From positions 243,773 through 307,772 of the forward strand of contig NW_005434672.1 in the NCBI RefSeq assembly GCF_000315625.1: a stretch of 64,000 bases of DNA. Reading direction: 5' to 3'. Origin of the DNA: Guillardia theta CCMP2712. Its lineage: Eukaryota > Cryptophyceae > Pyrenomonadales > Geminigeraceae. Of this stretch, positions 21,600 through 32,540 are shown in pieces. Below the pieces are notes generated by a model. The model did not search any database. It worked only from the letters and a program-made list of their open reading frames with translations, and was not told the origin of the DNA. The number at the start of each line of letters is the position of its first letter. Positions within the stretch are counted from its first letter, which is position 1. The position numbers and the translations under genes were made by a program.

Positions 21600-24500
21600 T
21601 CACTGCGGAGCTCCGGACGTCGGGTAATCGCTGCCAGACAGGAGGGAAGAAACGGACGTGTAGGGCGAGCAGTTCCCGTTGATACGACCGTCAGCCCGAG
21701 GACCTCTCTCCCCCTCTTCCCTCGTTTCGTCCGCCTTCCCTTCCTCCACCTCCTTGGCATCATTGTCAGCGTGTCTCGAGATCCTGAGAGTATTGCTGGA
21801 CCCCTCCAGCACCGTCGACGTTCCCAGCACGAAGTCATCGTCCCTATGGGTAGGAGGATTCCCCTCCTCAGGCGCCGTGTTAGTCAGGTTGATCCGAAGA
21901 AAATTCCTCCCCCCCTCCATGGGATTGACCGCAGCCATGGCGTCCTCCCGCCTGCTGCTGCCCTTTGCCTCCTCCTCCTGGTGGTACACAGAGCCTGATG
22001 CTCTCGATCCCTCCTCACTCTCTTTGCCGTTCGACTCGAGCTTCCTCTCCTGTTCCATCTCATCATCGTCCTCGTCCTCTCCTTCGTCGTCGTCGTCGTC
22101 CTCCAGGTCAAAGCTGTCGTCGTCGTCCTTGTCCCAATTCTTAGAAGGAGGACGAGCTCGATGGCTCTTGACGGGGACCCACTCGTTGTCCTCCTCAGTT
22201 CCTCCCACGTATCCTATATACATCTCCACATCCCGAGGGCCCATCCCTGTCCTAGTGTTGAGTACGATGGCCTGCCACCAGTCGCCATCGCAGAGGATCT
22301 CCACCTTGTTGCCTGTCTCCCACCAGTTGCCCTGCCTTCCCTCTGCAATCCTGCCACTGGCTCGCACAGGTTGCGAAGAGTTCCTGTCCTCCTCTCCCGA
22401 CTCTCCTTTCTGCAAGAGCTCCTTCTGCAGCAGCCGCCGACGCTTACGCAGCCTAGTTGCATGGTCAACAAGAGGCAGGAAAGACGTTGGAGAAAGTAAA
22501 GGCTCTTTTTGTGCTGACAGAAGATAGGAACTGTACACAACAAGCACAGAGAATGAGAGAGAGGAGGATGAAGATACTTTTGCTGAGAAAAAGGCGGGGC
22601 AGGGTAGAGGACAGACAAGCAACAGACGATGAGCGCTCACCGTCTTTCTCTTTCTGCTTCATTTAGCAGACGAGCACGTTCGTCGTCTCGTATCTTCTGT
22701 TCAATCTGTTCCTGCCGTTCCTTCAACCTCATTTCTCTTTCCCTCTCTTTCTTTTTCTTCTCTTGCTCCAGCCTCATCAGCTCCATCTCCTGCGCCTTGC
22801 GCTGTCGCTCCTCTTCCTCCAGCTTCTCTCTCTCCTCCTTCTCTGCCACTCTCGAGGACCTCTTCCTCGGCATCATCTCCAGCAGCGCTTGCTTCGACTT
22901 CGCACGTTCTCGCGCTAGTGCCTTGGAAGCAAGCTTTGGGCCTTCTTCCTCCACCAGCCACTTAGCAAAGTGCTGGAGCCCGTGCTTCTTCTTCTTCTTC
23001 CCCTCCGCCAGCATCTCCTTCCCGACATCCATCAGCTCGTTGTGGTTGAGAGAGACAGACTGGAACGATGGAGCTCGAGCCTTGTGGCCGGCATGAGGAG
23101 GAGACTCCCGGTACAGGATCCCATCGCTTCCCTCCAGGTACCAGTAGGCGTTTCCATGGCTGTCATGACAGGAGGGGAACAACCTCAGAGCATCTGATGC
23201 GCAAGTCAGCCGGATATCATAATCTCCTGATACCAACGACTCATCGATTCCATCCTTTTATCCCTTTGATCGCTTTCACACACAACCCATTGTTTCAATG
23301 AGGATCAGCACTATAATCAACTTCTCGTCCCCCTCATTCCCTGCCCTTCTCTTCTCTTCCTCTCCCATCCCTTGCTTGCTTCTCTAGTGTCAACCTTCAT
23401 AATGTTGCTCTCCTTACCGGCATCGTCCCACTCAACGTTGGGAAAGTTTGCTGCTCGATGTTCCTCGTTCCCATCTAGCAGGCATTCGCACAGGTGCCAC
23501 AGGATGAGCGCTCTGATCCTAAGAGGAAGCTGGTAATATTGCTCGATCCCTTCCGGCATCGGATCCTCTTCGAGGAAGCTGCTCCACTCCGGCTGCACCA
23601 AGAGCAGGTCATCCTCCTCCTTCACCTCCTCTTCCTCCTCCTCCTCATGATCATCATCGTTGACATCATCATTGACATCATCGTTGACATCATCGTTGAC
23701 ATCATCGTTGACATCATCATCGTCGTCGCCATCGTCGTCGTCGTCGTCATCATCATCATCATCATCAACAACAACAACATCATGATCATCGTTGCTGCAA
23801 TGCTTAGTATCATCGTCTGAATCATAATCTCATCGTTTCCATGATAGATGCAGACTGAAACATGTGGCAACCTCTGTCTTCTCCCATCTTCCCATGTCCT
23901 CATCCCAGTAATCCTCCTGCGATTGCAGCCGAGATCTCAGCATGTACAGCCTGCTCAGCAAAGTCAACGGGGAGTCGAGACAAGATCGGAGAAAGGACTG
24001 ATCAAACAAGAAGAAGGGAGAGAGATTATAGTGTGAAGAACATCGCAGAACTCGAAGAGCAGTCAGGCGGGAGGGAGACCAGCTCTCGTTGTCTGCCATC
24101 TCGGGAGCTTTCTTCCGATCCGCCGCCTTCAGCATCAGGCGCAAGTGGATCACTTTCATAACAGAGGAGCATTCGAGGAAAGCAGTGTGAAAGTCTTCTG
24201 TGGTGAGGTTCGAGACGATCCCAAGGGAAGTCCTGAAGGCAGCATGAGTTGCAGTTGCAAATGTCGTCAAGACTTGATGATTGGTATCATATTCAGCACA
24301 TCCTCATCGAATCTGCGATCTGCAATGCTACCGCAGCCTTCATCGTATCCATCCCTCTCCCCTGCAGCCACCAGCAAGCGTCCCCTATCTCCCCCCCCAC
24401 TCTTCCTCCATTTGCTCCTCCCTGACTCGTCGACATACCGGAAACATCTCAGGAAGTGTTGAACCGCTGCAAGTTCCCAGATCCTGCATGGCAAGTCACC

Positions 24501-25301
24501 AGAGTCCCTCCGGAACCAAATTCTCCTCACTCATGCAGCATCTTCCTCTGCGACTGCTCGTCCATAGAGCTGAGAGAGACCTGGGGAGAGAAGTCAGACA
24601 ACAACAGCTGGCAAGCCAATCATCTTCTCACCATCCCGTGATGGCTTGCAGGTATTACTTCAATGTCTTCCTCCATGCACCGGAACTCTCCCATCCTCAG
24701 CATCTCCATGGGAGGAGGCTGAACGTATCCTTCATTCTTCTTGCCACGTTTTTGCGCTCCCTTCTTCTTCTTGTCCTTGCTTGATACCTCTGGCTTCTCC
24801 TCTACTTCCCTCCTCTTCTCCTTCTCCTTCTCCTTCTCCTTGGTCGGTTTGTTCGTCCCACCCTGCCGAAGTTTCATGAACGCCTCTGCTCCCGGTAGTT
24901 CCGCAATCGCCTTCTTGATCTTTTCTGTGCTGAAGCCAAACTGCTCAATCCCTCGGTCGCTCTGAAACATGTTTGCGCTGGAAGCCCGTGAGCTCCTCCT
25001 CGTCATGGAGGCGATGTGGTCGAAGACGAGGCCCCACGCTCCCTGCGACTCACATGTGAACATCTCAACATCCAGGGCACGAAGGGCAAAGGAGCTTGTC
25101 TCACATTTGCGGTCGAATCTTCAAACACTTGCGTCCGATCGTCCTCGCAAACCACACGGAACCGCACTCTGCCATCCTCCCCTTTGATCACCTCGGATGT
25201 GTAGACGCCCTTCTTGGATGGGTCCATGATGGAAGCATGCTTGCGCGAAGATCGAAATCCAACAGGAAAGATGTAATCCTTATCATGAGAACCTTTTAGA
25301 T
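21600..25301 (-). CDS. FYRN-FYRC / DDT / CECR2-like chromatin protein (5' end unresolved)
   Basis: Exon 25105-25301 reads KGSHDKDYIFPVGFRSSRKH then GVYTSEV and RFRVVCEDDRTQVFEDSTAN, the FYRN and first half of FYRC. Exon 24659-25042 completes it (GAWGLVFDHI, IEQFGFSTEKIKKAIAELPG) and runs into a Lys/Glu linker. Next, HEIWELAAVQHFLRCFR with LTTEDFHTAFLECS is a DDT-type domain, followed by QYYQLPLRIRALILWHLCE and FPSCHDSHGNAYWYLEG...LYRE, both hallmarks of CECR2/RSF1-like remodelling factors. A charged coiled coil (22639-22960) precedes a Tudor-like segment, KVEILCDGDWWQAIVL...YVGGTEEDNEWVPV, then an acidic tail to the stop at 21600. It probably acts in a nuclear histone-binding or remodelling complex. 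Exons 5' of 25301 may exist, since exon 1 enters with one borrowed base; a Cys-rich candidate lies near 25370-25440. Confidence 0.75.
23640..23790. repeat. GTTGACATCATC / ATC repeat in an intron-like stretch
   Basis: About five 12-bp units (gttgacatcatc with variants) running into (GTC)n and (ATC)n on the plus strand, within the minus-strand chromatin gene between the exon holding LDSPLTLLSRLYMLRSRLQ and the one holding LLLVQPEWSSFLEEDPMPEG. Part of its right flank could encode an acidic run. Confidence 0.7.
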
Positions 25302-25879
25302 CTGCCTGGATCTAGAAAAGCGACATCAGTGTCGGCCAGAGCTTGCGGAGTGGGCAAGAGCTGGCTTCTCACAGGAAACAACAGCATGGGCGGACCACCG
25401 GCACTTATTTCTGAGTTGCAGCAGTCGCACATCATATCATACAGTATACATGACTCAAGAACATGCAAGGCAACTGCACACGTGGGACAGAGACTCGATT
25501 TCGAGGAGAAATGGAACCAACTTGAAGATGCGGCAAGCAAGCAAGCCAACCAAAGGTTGCACAGCATATGCCACGGCATTCAAGACTTGTTTGCATGCAG
25601 GATACGATCAGACATTCGATCATCGTCATTTTGAGACCCTTCAGGTACACCATGCCTCGCTCTTCACTGTTCCGGGCGCTGCCCCAACGACCCGCCACTC
25701 CCTCCCGACCAGCATCGGCCAGCAAGCCATGAAAGACGTGAAGACGGAGGAGGTCGGAGGGGAGGACGGGGTTCTTTCTCATCTTACAGTACGGCAGGAA
25801 CAAGTGTCTCACCTCTCCCAGCGCCTCCAATGTCACGGCGCCGATCGTGCGCGGAAGCTCTTCTTGCAGCATGCGGCGG

Positions 25880-26450
25880 CGAGCCCCTCCAGGAAGTGAG
25901 GCGGGCTCGATCGAAAAACACAGGTGAGGCGCGCCCAGGCTCCGAGGCTCCCGGACCGTCCGATCACGGTCGGTCACTGTACGGTCCGAGTCCGACGGGA
26001 GTCACAGGCTCCGGGAGTCACTGCCTGATCCGATGATCCCGACGCCGCCGTCCGGGGCCGGCGCCGGATCATCGGCAGCGGTGACGGTGCCGTTCAGACG
26101 ACCGTGCCAGCCTGGCTCCGCGGCCCGGGCCGCGGCGTCAGCCGGCCCGGCCTGGTCACCGTGTCACGAGAGTGCAAGTGATTGGGCCGTCCAGGAGCCT
26201 CAGGCTGCGCGGGCGGCCGAGACGGCGGCCCGAGGTAACGGTGAAGCCTTCGGCCGCCCGGCACTTGCTCGGCCGGCCCCGGTAGTAACTTAAGCGGCCT
26301 CCAGCGACCGGCCGGTCGTCACGCGGCGCCCGCCGGCTCACACGGTGCGGCCCGGCGCCCGGCCAGACTCCGAGGCTGCCAGCGGCAGCAGTCCGTGTAG
26401 CGCCGCGTGACATCTTCGTCACAGTGACATCTTGTTTCGGCATCGCCTCA
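25880..26450. repeat. GC-rich island left of the Cys/His repeat gene
   Basis: GGCC/CCGG-rich, with repeated CGGTCAC, CCGACGGGAGTCAC and GTGACATCTTCGTCACAGTGAC-like words at its right end. No border motif seen. No supported gene. Confidence 0.5.
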
Positions 26451-26576
26451 TTTACTTGACGGACACGCCCCGTCCGACAGGCATGATACTATACGTTCTA
26501 CTAGCCATGCATATGCCGCACAAAACAGTGCGGCTGTCGGCCATGCAGGACGCGAACTGCAACAAGCGTGGGCAGC

Positions 26577-27674
26577 CTATCCCTCACTCTCCTCAATCTT
26601 CGTTGATAGTCGAATCTGCTTGCATTCCTTACAGTTGAATCTGACTCGATCGTGTTCACAGATCCCAGGCCCTTTGCACTCTCTGCATATCGACCTTAGC
26701 CTGTCATGTTCACATATACCAGATCCTTTGCACTCTCGACAGACAATCCTCCGACGGTTGTGGATGCAGATACCTGCACCTTTGCAATCCTTGCAGACAG
26801 AGCGCACTCTGTTGTGCTCACATATGCCTGACCCCTTGCAATCTTTGCACATGGCCCGCTGTTTCCCGTGCTGACAGATTCCGCTTCCATGGCATTCTCT
26901 GCATACATCCTTCCTGCGAAGATGCTGGCATAAACTGGAGCCTCCGCATTCTCTACAGACTGAGCGCACACAATTATGTTCACATACTCCAGATCCCCTG
27001 CATAGCTTGCATGCAAACCTCACTCGGTTGTGGATGCAGATGCCAGATCCTTTACAGTCCTTGCAAAATATCCTCTGCTTCATGTGCATACAGATTTCGG
27101 AGCCACCACAAGCTTTGCACCGCGTTCTCCTCTGCCCGTGTTTGCAGATCTCCGATCCTCCACACTCCACACATCTCGCGCGTTTTTGAAGATGCTCGCA
27201 TATTCCTGAGCCTCGACAGTCTTTACAAAACGACCTCTTGCGGTTATGCTCGCAAATCGCTGATCCACCGCATTCTCTGCAGTCATATTTCGTTTTTCCG
27301 TGCATGCATTTTGCTTTGTACTGCTTCTTCCTTTTCCGTTTGCCCCCTCCTACAGTATCAGTGGCCTGCTGCTCCTCATTTCCTTGCTGCTCATCATTTC
27401 CTTGCTGCTCATCATTTCCTTGCTGCTCATCATTTCCTTGCTGCTTCTCAACGGTTGCAGGTTTGTCCTGAGCATTACCCTCCCCTTTCATTCTCTCCAT
27501 TGGCTCCTCTTTCATTGTGTCGATTATAACTTCTTTCATTGTCTCACTTGAGTGTTCTTTCACAGTCTCAATGGTAACTTCTTTCATAATCTCACCTGAT
27601 TGTTCTCTCATGCTCTTACTTGAGTTTTCCTTCATCACTTCTGTGGACGCCTCGCAATTGCTCCTCTCATGCAT
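26577..27674 (-). CDS. Tandem Cys/His repeat protein, 13 zinc-binding-like units
   Basis: Single-exon frame of 365 residues. Residues 1-70 are Met/Lys/Glu/Ser-rich with a recurring EtMKE pattern. Then comes QQGNDE four times (18-bp DNA repeats), a basic KRKRKKQYK block, and from about residue 121 to 354 thirteen units of 18 residues of the form CxHxxxRxxCxxCxGSGI, such as ICEHNRVRSVCKDCKGSG. The spaced C, H, C, C in each unit suggest one zinc per unit, or per pair. Similar CxH...CxxC repeats are known to me from algal, fungal and giant-virus proteins without a firm function. The gene is bounded by GC-rich islands on both sides, which begin within about 20 bp of its start codon. The reading frame is unbroken, so it looks functional. 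Confidence 0.82.
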   Translation of the reverse strand: MHERSNCEASTEVMKENSSKSMREQSGEIMKEVTIETVKEHSSETMKEVIIDTMKEEPMERMKGEGNAQDKPATVEKQQGNDEQQGNDEQQGNDEQQGNEEQQATDTVGGGKRKRKKQYKAKCMHGKTKYDCRECGGSAICEHNRKRSFCKDCRGSGICEHLQKRARCVECGGSEICKHGQRRTRCKACGGSEICMHMKQRIFCKDCKGSGICIHNRVRFACKLCRGSGVCEHNCVRSVCRECGGSSLCQHLRRKDVCRECHGSGICQHGKQRAMCKDCKGSGICEHNRVRSVCKDCKGAGICIHNRRRIVCRECKGSGICEHDRLRSICRECKGPGICEHDRVRFNCKECKQIRLSTKIEESEG

Positions 27675-27694
27675 TCCTTGCTGCGCATTCAGTC

Positions 27695-28130
27695 TCCGGG
27701 CCAGTTGACCCGGGACTCGGGAAATCGGCGTGACTGTGGCACGGTCTGACCCGCCGCCGGGCAGGCCGGGCCCGGCCCGCTGCCGCCCCGGCGCCGCGAT
27801 CGGACCGACGCCGGGTCCTACTAAGGTAGGCCGGGTGATTCAATGTCCGGCAGTGAGGGCCTCGCAGTTCACGCGGCGGCCCGTTCTGATTTTTAACTTA
27901 ACGGAAGTTTGAGTAAACAAGCGGCCCGCGCCCGGGCACCGTACTGTGACCGTCGCCGGGCCGATCGGACGGTGCGCCGAGCCTGAGCCCGCCCGGCGGC
28001 CGGGCCGAGACTGACCGGCCGCCGGTCAGGCTGACCGTACCGGCCGCCGGCCGGCCCGGCTGACCGTGGCGTGCCATGGCCCACTGGCAGGCTCGGACTA
28101 TGCGAGCTTTGCTACCGTACCGTTACACAA
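27695..28130. repeat. GC-rich island with internal border motif
   Basis: GC-rich on both sides of a TTTTTAACTTAAC motif at about 27891-27904, which differs from the other copies by a GGAAG insertion before TTTGAGTAAA. Its right end is a run of CCGGCC and GACCG words. No supported gene. Confidence 0.5.
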
Positions 28131-28336
28131 TTCGTTTCAAAGTGATGAAGGGGCATTGACACCCCACCCTTCTTTTCATATGGCTTCAGACTGGAAACAA
28201 AGGGGTATACAAGAGCTGCAGGTGGTTCTCTTCTTCGGGGGTGGGGTGGATAATGAAACCTGGACATTGTAGGGGGTACTGGTGATGACATCAGACCTTC
28301 GAAAAGCCACTCTGACTCCTCGCACCGTCAGGAACC

Positions 28337-29147
28337 ATGCGCACCATCCTCTACGGAGTACGTCGCCCCTCCTCCTCTCCTTACTTGCCCTCCTCCTCGT
28401 GCTTGCAGCTGCTGTTGATTTCTCAGTCTGATATCCATCGATCGTTTTTCACCTGTTTTTGTTTTGTTGGTATCAAGAAACTAGTCGATCATGAGATGAG
28501 GTGTGGTGATTTTTGTCGCTAGTGTACGCCTGTTTCGAGAGCTCGTTTCATTCCATTTGGACTTGATGTTTGATTTGAAGAATCCTGCGAAATATTTCTA
28601 TTCTATACGGGGAGCCAGTTATCCCCTCATACCCTTGCTTATCTGCTTCGTGTGGTATCTAACCGAATTGGATGGGCTGGGGCTTGTTTTCCTCCATCCA
28701 ATTTTCTTGGGGGTTCAATCACATCAGCTGACTTGAAAATGAAGTACATTCAAAGAAGGATGTTGAGTAGATTATTCTGCTATGTTTCATCTTCTGATGC
28801 TCTGTTTCATCACATGTAGTGCACTGTTACAGTTGTTGATGACGTATTGCAATGCTTTGACTGATGGTTGCAATTTGTTGATACTCTTCCAGCCTGCCTT
28901 GTGATTTTCTTATCTTCACATTGATCTCCTCACCTTCATTTGATTTTGTTATGTTCGTTACTCTTACATCAATTCACAGAAAAAGGCAGCTGCTCTCTAC
29001 ACCCAGGCTGGTGACTACCAGAAGACTGCCCGCTTCTACTACAAGAAGGCAGAGGATACCTACTACCAGGCCAACAACTGGGCTTCCTACGATGACTGGC
29101 GCCGTGCTCGCGACCAGTGGGACTACTTCTACTCCCGCAATCGGTAA
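28337..29147 (+). CDS. Tiny Tyr/Lys-rich protein, 62 residues, one long intron
   Basis: Join 28337-28357 (MRTILYG) and 28980-29147, separated by a 622-nt intron with a GTACGT donor and TTCACAG acceptor. The product is 62 residues, with 10 or so Tyr: KKAAALYTQAGDYQKTARFY, YKKAEDTYYQANNWASYDDW, RRARDQWDYFYSRNR. The helical A/Y periodicity resembles one TPR-like hairpin. Codon choice in exon 2 is almost uniformly C- or G-ending (TAC, AAG, GCC, CGC), unlike the surrounding spacers, which suggests a highly expressed gene. The stop TAA lies in CGGTAAGCG, which is also a perfect splice donor, so a longer spliced form is possible though no downstream exon is obvious. Function not recognised. Confidence 0.68.
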
Positions 29148-29628
29148 GCGACAACGTTTATCGGGGACAAGGGGGGCTGCATGGTTCGGTATCAGTATTG
29201 AGAGTCTCGAGAGTTGAGAGACTGGGGGATTGTTTCAAGTCAAAATTAGTCTGTGCACTTGTGCAACACTGGAGCCATCTTTCAAAGCTTTTGTTTGATT
29301 ACATCAGGATGTTAACATTAAAGATGATCTCCGATTTTATCTGTACTGTTATGTTTACATGGGCCCCGTATGCGTCATCAATGCTTGATATTCACAAGAC
29401 ACGTTCTTTCGCTCGAAGTCCCAACTGCGCGTCAGGTGTTAACATCCTGGGAATAATTTCAACCTGCACGTACATGAAAATCCATCCACCTATGTCACCC
29501 GATACAACCCGCCCTGCCCCGTACACAAGTCAAGGCACTAGCTCAACGGAAGGAATTGCGTACGTGCGTCTGCAGCGACAGAACATACTGATTGCATATG
29601 ACATGTCATCTCCGCAATACACGTGTCA
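29148..29628. other. Intergenic, convergent
   Basis: AT-rich spacer between the tiny Tyr-rich gene and the 3' end of the F-box/WD40 gene. No further exon found that would extend the former. Confidence 0.4.
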
Positions 29629-31235
29629 CTAAAACAATCCCAAACCTGCCTTTATGTTCACACAGGAAACAAGTGAAACAACGCTTTTCACCCTCACTCC
29701 GCAGTCCACAGATCCGGACACAAGTCGTCTGGAAAGACTGTTGTACTGTTTGAAATGATAAGTTTGTTTGAACAGCGTCAAAGCAACTCACGCAAATCGA
29801 CCAGATGCTGTCATCATGCCCAATAAGCGTCGCGAGGCACTCGCCAGTTCGGATATCAAACTTCTTGACACATTTATCACCACTCCCAACAATGATAAGA
29901 TTCTTCAGAAGATTCTGTCAAATGGTGTTGGAAGAAAGGCTCGACAAACCTGTTCCTGAATCAAGTCTGCACTAAAAACAGGATTCTCTTCTGTTCCATC
30001 AGTGAAGGATAGTCCTTAAATACAAATGAGAATCTCACTTTTTAAAGTCCGATTACACAAAACCTGTCTTCTCTGTCCTTAGATCCCAGAGGAGTATTTT
30101 TCCATCACTTGAGACTGATAACAGAGACTTTGCGAAAAGAGCGAATATCAGTCAATCGTGGTAATTCATTACAGGCAGAGGAACAAGGGGCACCTTATGG
30201 GGAGAATATGAACTCTCGCCGTTATCCTTCGATGCCCGCACGACAAAAACACTGTAAAATCAATGAGCTGCCAATCCTCGGAGCGCTTTAGTTCGCCTGG
30301 AATTGTGAGCCTTAAGGGTCTGATAGTTGCTTCCCGTTTCAAAGTCCCAAACCTGCCATTTTGGTCATGTTGGAGCGATGGGCGCGTAGCTTCTTCAGTT
30401 TACCTTGACGGTTGTGTCAGCACTCCCCGAATATATGTTTCCTCCATCCATATCACAGCACCAAACATAGCCAGGCCGATGGCCTTTGAGGATTCGTAGG
30501 CAACTGCCCTCAGGACTCAGTCTCGCTGACATGCCGAAAGAGCAATAAGCATTCTTACCTCATAGGACTGGAACTTCCTGAGATCTGATCCACCCCACAC
30601 TGCCACAACTTCAATGTACTATCGGCTGAGCTGGTGACCACGTAATCGTCAAATGTCGCAAGATCCCATACCGAGCCGCTATGACTGTTCTGCTCCACCC
30701 ACGTGCACGTCAAACTTTCGAGATCCCACCAACCGATTGTCCGATCTTCACCAACTGTCAAGAGAGTCTCGCCCAGCAACTTGCAAGAATTCACGCTCCC
30801 TCTATGCCCTTCCAATGAATGTACGCTGAACAGGCCGCGTTGCCAGTTGTTGTCAACGACGTGCCAGTATTGATATAGCTTGTCGTAATCACCTTCCTCG
30901 ATCTCATTCCAACCATTAGATAACGGATGTTCGTGTGGTCTGCATTCCTCCTTGCCTCCCCATCTATCCACAAACAACGCCTTCCATAGCTGTCTGGAAG
31001 ATCGACAAATCTCAGAGTACCTCTTGCAAGCGCATGACAGCATGCAGATATAGAAGACAGGCAGCTTCATCAAGATTTTGATAACGACTTCCTCTGGCAT
31101 GAAGTGCAACTCAAGGTTTTTTATCATACACGTTTCAGCGGCAGGTTGTGACGTAACGTTGGAGCGCTTTGAGTCAAATAATCGCTCGAGTTCGTCGTCA
31201 AGATCATCACTTGAGTCTGATCCCCTTGACTCCAT
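29629..31235 (-). CDS. F-box / WD40-repeat protein
   Basis: Likely substrate receptor of an SCF-type ubiquitin ligase. Exon 1 (31235 down to about 30556) has an acidic start (MESRGSDSSDDLDDELERLF), an F-box (MPEEVVIKILMKLPVFYICM, LSCACKRYSEICRSSRQLWK) and the first WD40 blades (SLEGHRGSVNSCKLLGETLL, GEDRTIGWWDLES, SGSVWDLATF, SSADSTLKLWQ). Further exons supply RILKGHRPGYVWCCDMDGGN with SGSADTTVK, VWDFETGSNYQTLK, LLSVSSDGKILLWDLR, VGSGDKCVKKFDIRTGECLA with LIGHDDSIWSI, and RRLVSGSVDCGVRV, giving seven or so blades. The last blade lacks its closing Trp-Asp and runs on to a stop at 29629-29631. Exon joins in the blade region are approximate. Start set at the first true ATG. Confidence 0.78.
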
Positions 31236-31459
31236 GTCTCCTGATTGAACTCTACAGACCACTTGGTCAAATTTGATAGGAGATAAATATCATGCAAGTA
31301 AGACTTCAAGTCATCGACAGGAAATCCTTTTTTCGATTTATCAGACTCCTCCACGTTGGAAGGGATACGATTGCTCTGTTGTAATCAAAGCTCGCTCCGT
31401 ACTGTCTCATGCATTCTCCTGTAGCATTCACACTGTCTCTGTTCTCCTATCCCGTCAGT

Positions 31460-32525
31460 GATCATCCTTTCCGCTCGATGTTCCCTGCCCATATCCTTCC
31501 TCCAACACCGCATTCCGCATCTTTGTACTCTCTGGAAACCCTCATCCCCGCTTGAACCCTCATTTTATTTCCACCTCCCCACGCAGTACCACTGCTATTT
31601 TACCTGTAATCCCACCCGTACATTCCTCTTACAAGAAGGTGGTAGGGGTTATTTCCCCAGACCTCCATATTTGGAGTCCAGCTTTCGGCAACCCCCACCC
31701 CACCCATTACAACTCATCGACATGTGACCCCTTCTCAATAGCAGATTTTACTGGGTACTGATGGTAGATTCTCAAATCCCAGCAAACCGCCACCCCACCC
31801 AATCACCAAGTACCCCAGGACAGAATACGATGACCTAAGAAATTGGTATGAGGATGGTGATGAACGAGGGGGTACTCGAATTGAAGGTGGGTGCCCCCGG
31901 TTTGATCGACAGCTCCAGTGGGGGGTGCTTGGGGTATGGAGGTGGAGGTGGGGATAGTTGAGTGCGAGGGGTAGGGGGTAGTAGACGGTGGGAAATGGCA
32001 GAGACAAAGTCGAGCGCTGGCATGGAGAGGAGGAGAGGAGGAGAAGGAGGAGAAGGACATGAGGAGACGAGGAGATGAGGACATGAGGAGCGGAGGAAAG
32101 GGCTCTGAGGAAGGAGAGAAGCATAGAGGAGGTATGAGTGGAACATCATGGGGGTTGGGTCTACGGGTTGTGAACGACTCCCAACTCATGAGAAACCTGC
32201 AATGGATCGCACTTTGTTGTGATTGTGCTGATGGAAGCAAGCAGTGTCCCGAGATGAAAACCATGCTCCATGTTGATGGTTTTCCACGATGGCTTTCAAC
32301 ATCCTGCTGAAAGTGTTTTTTCTTCTTCTTTGACTGTTTTCCATTACAGAATGTCAGGTCTGCTCGGATCTTTTGCTGCATGCATTGCTTGCCAGGCTTG
32401 CACATGCGTATCATCGAGCATTTGCACCTTTCTATGCGGGTGACCGATTGAGATTGATGTCGTATTAGGTGTCTGACTTGCTCTTGAATACTAGAAAACT
32501 GTGTTCTGGGAATGACTCTCCAAAG
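31460..32525. other. Intergenic or unresolved SERINC 5' region
   Basis: Over 1 kb rich in ACCCC/GGGGT words (31560-31990) and short GAGGA repeats (32020-32080). Open frames on the minus strand here are compositional. The first exon(s) of the SERINC gene must lie somewhere in this stretch, but I cannot fix an ATG. Confidence 0.35.
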
Positions 32526-32540
32526 CAAGAGACTGTAGTC

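Noticed and set aside
21679-22527. 282-codon plus-strand frame opposite the chromatin gene
   Set aside because: Ser/Leu/Pro-rich shadow of an acidic, Ser-rich minus-strand exon with clear domain content.
31803-32528. 241-codon minus-strand frame with a CKCSMIRMCKPGKQC segment
   Set aside because: No recognisable domain or splice support, mostly satellite-like Pro/Ser sequence, and it overlaps the likely 5' region of SERINC.
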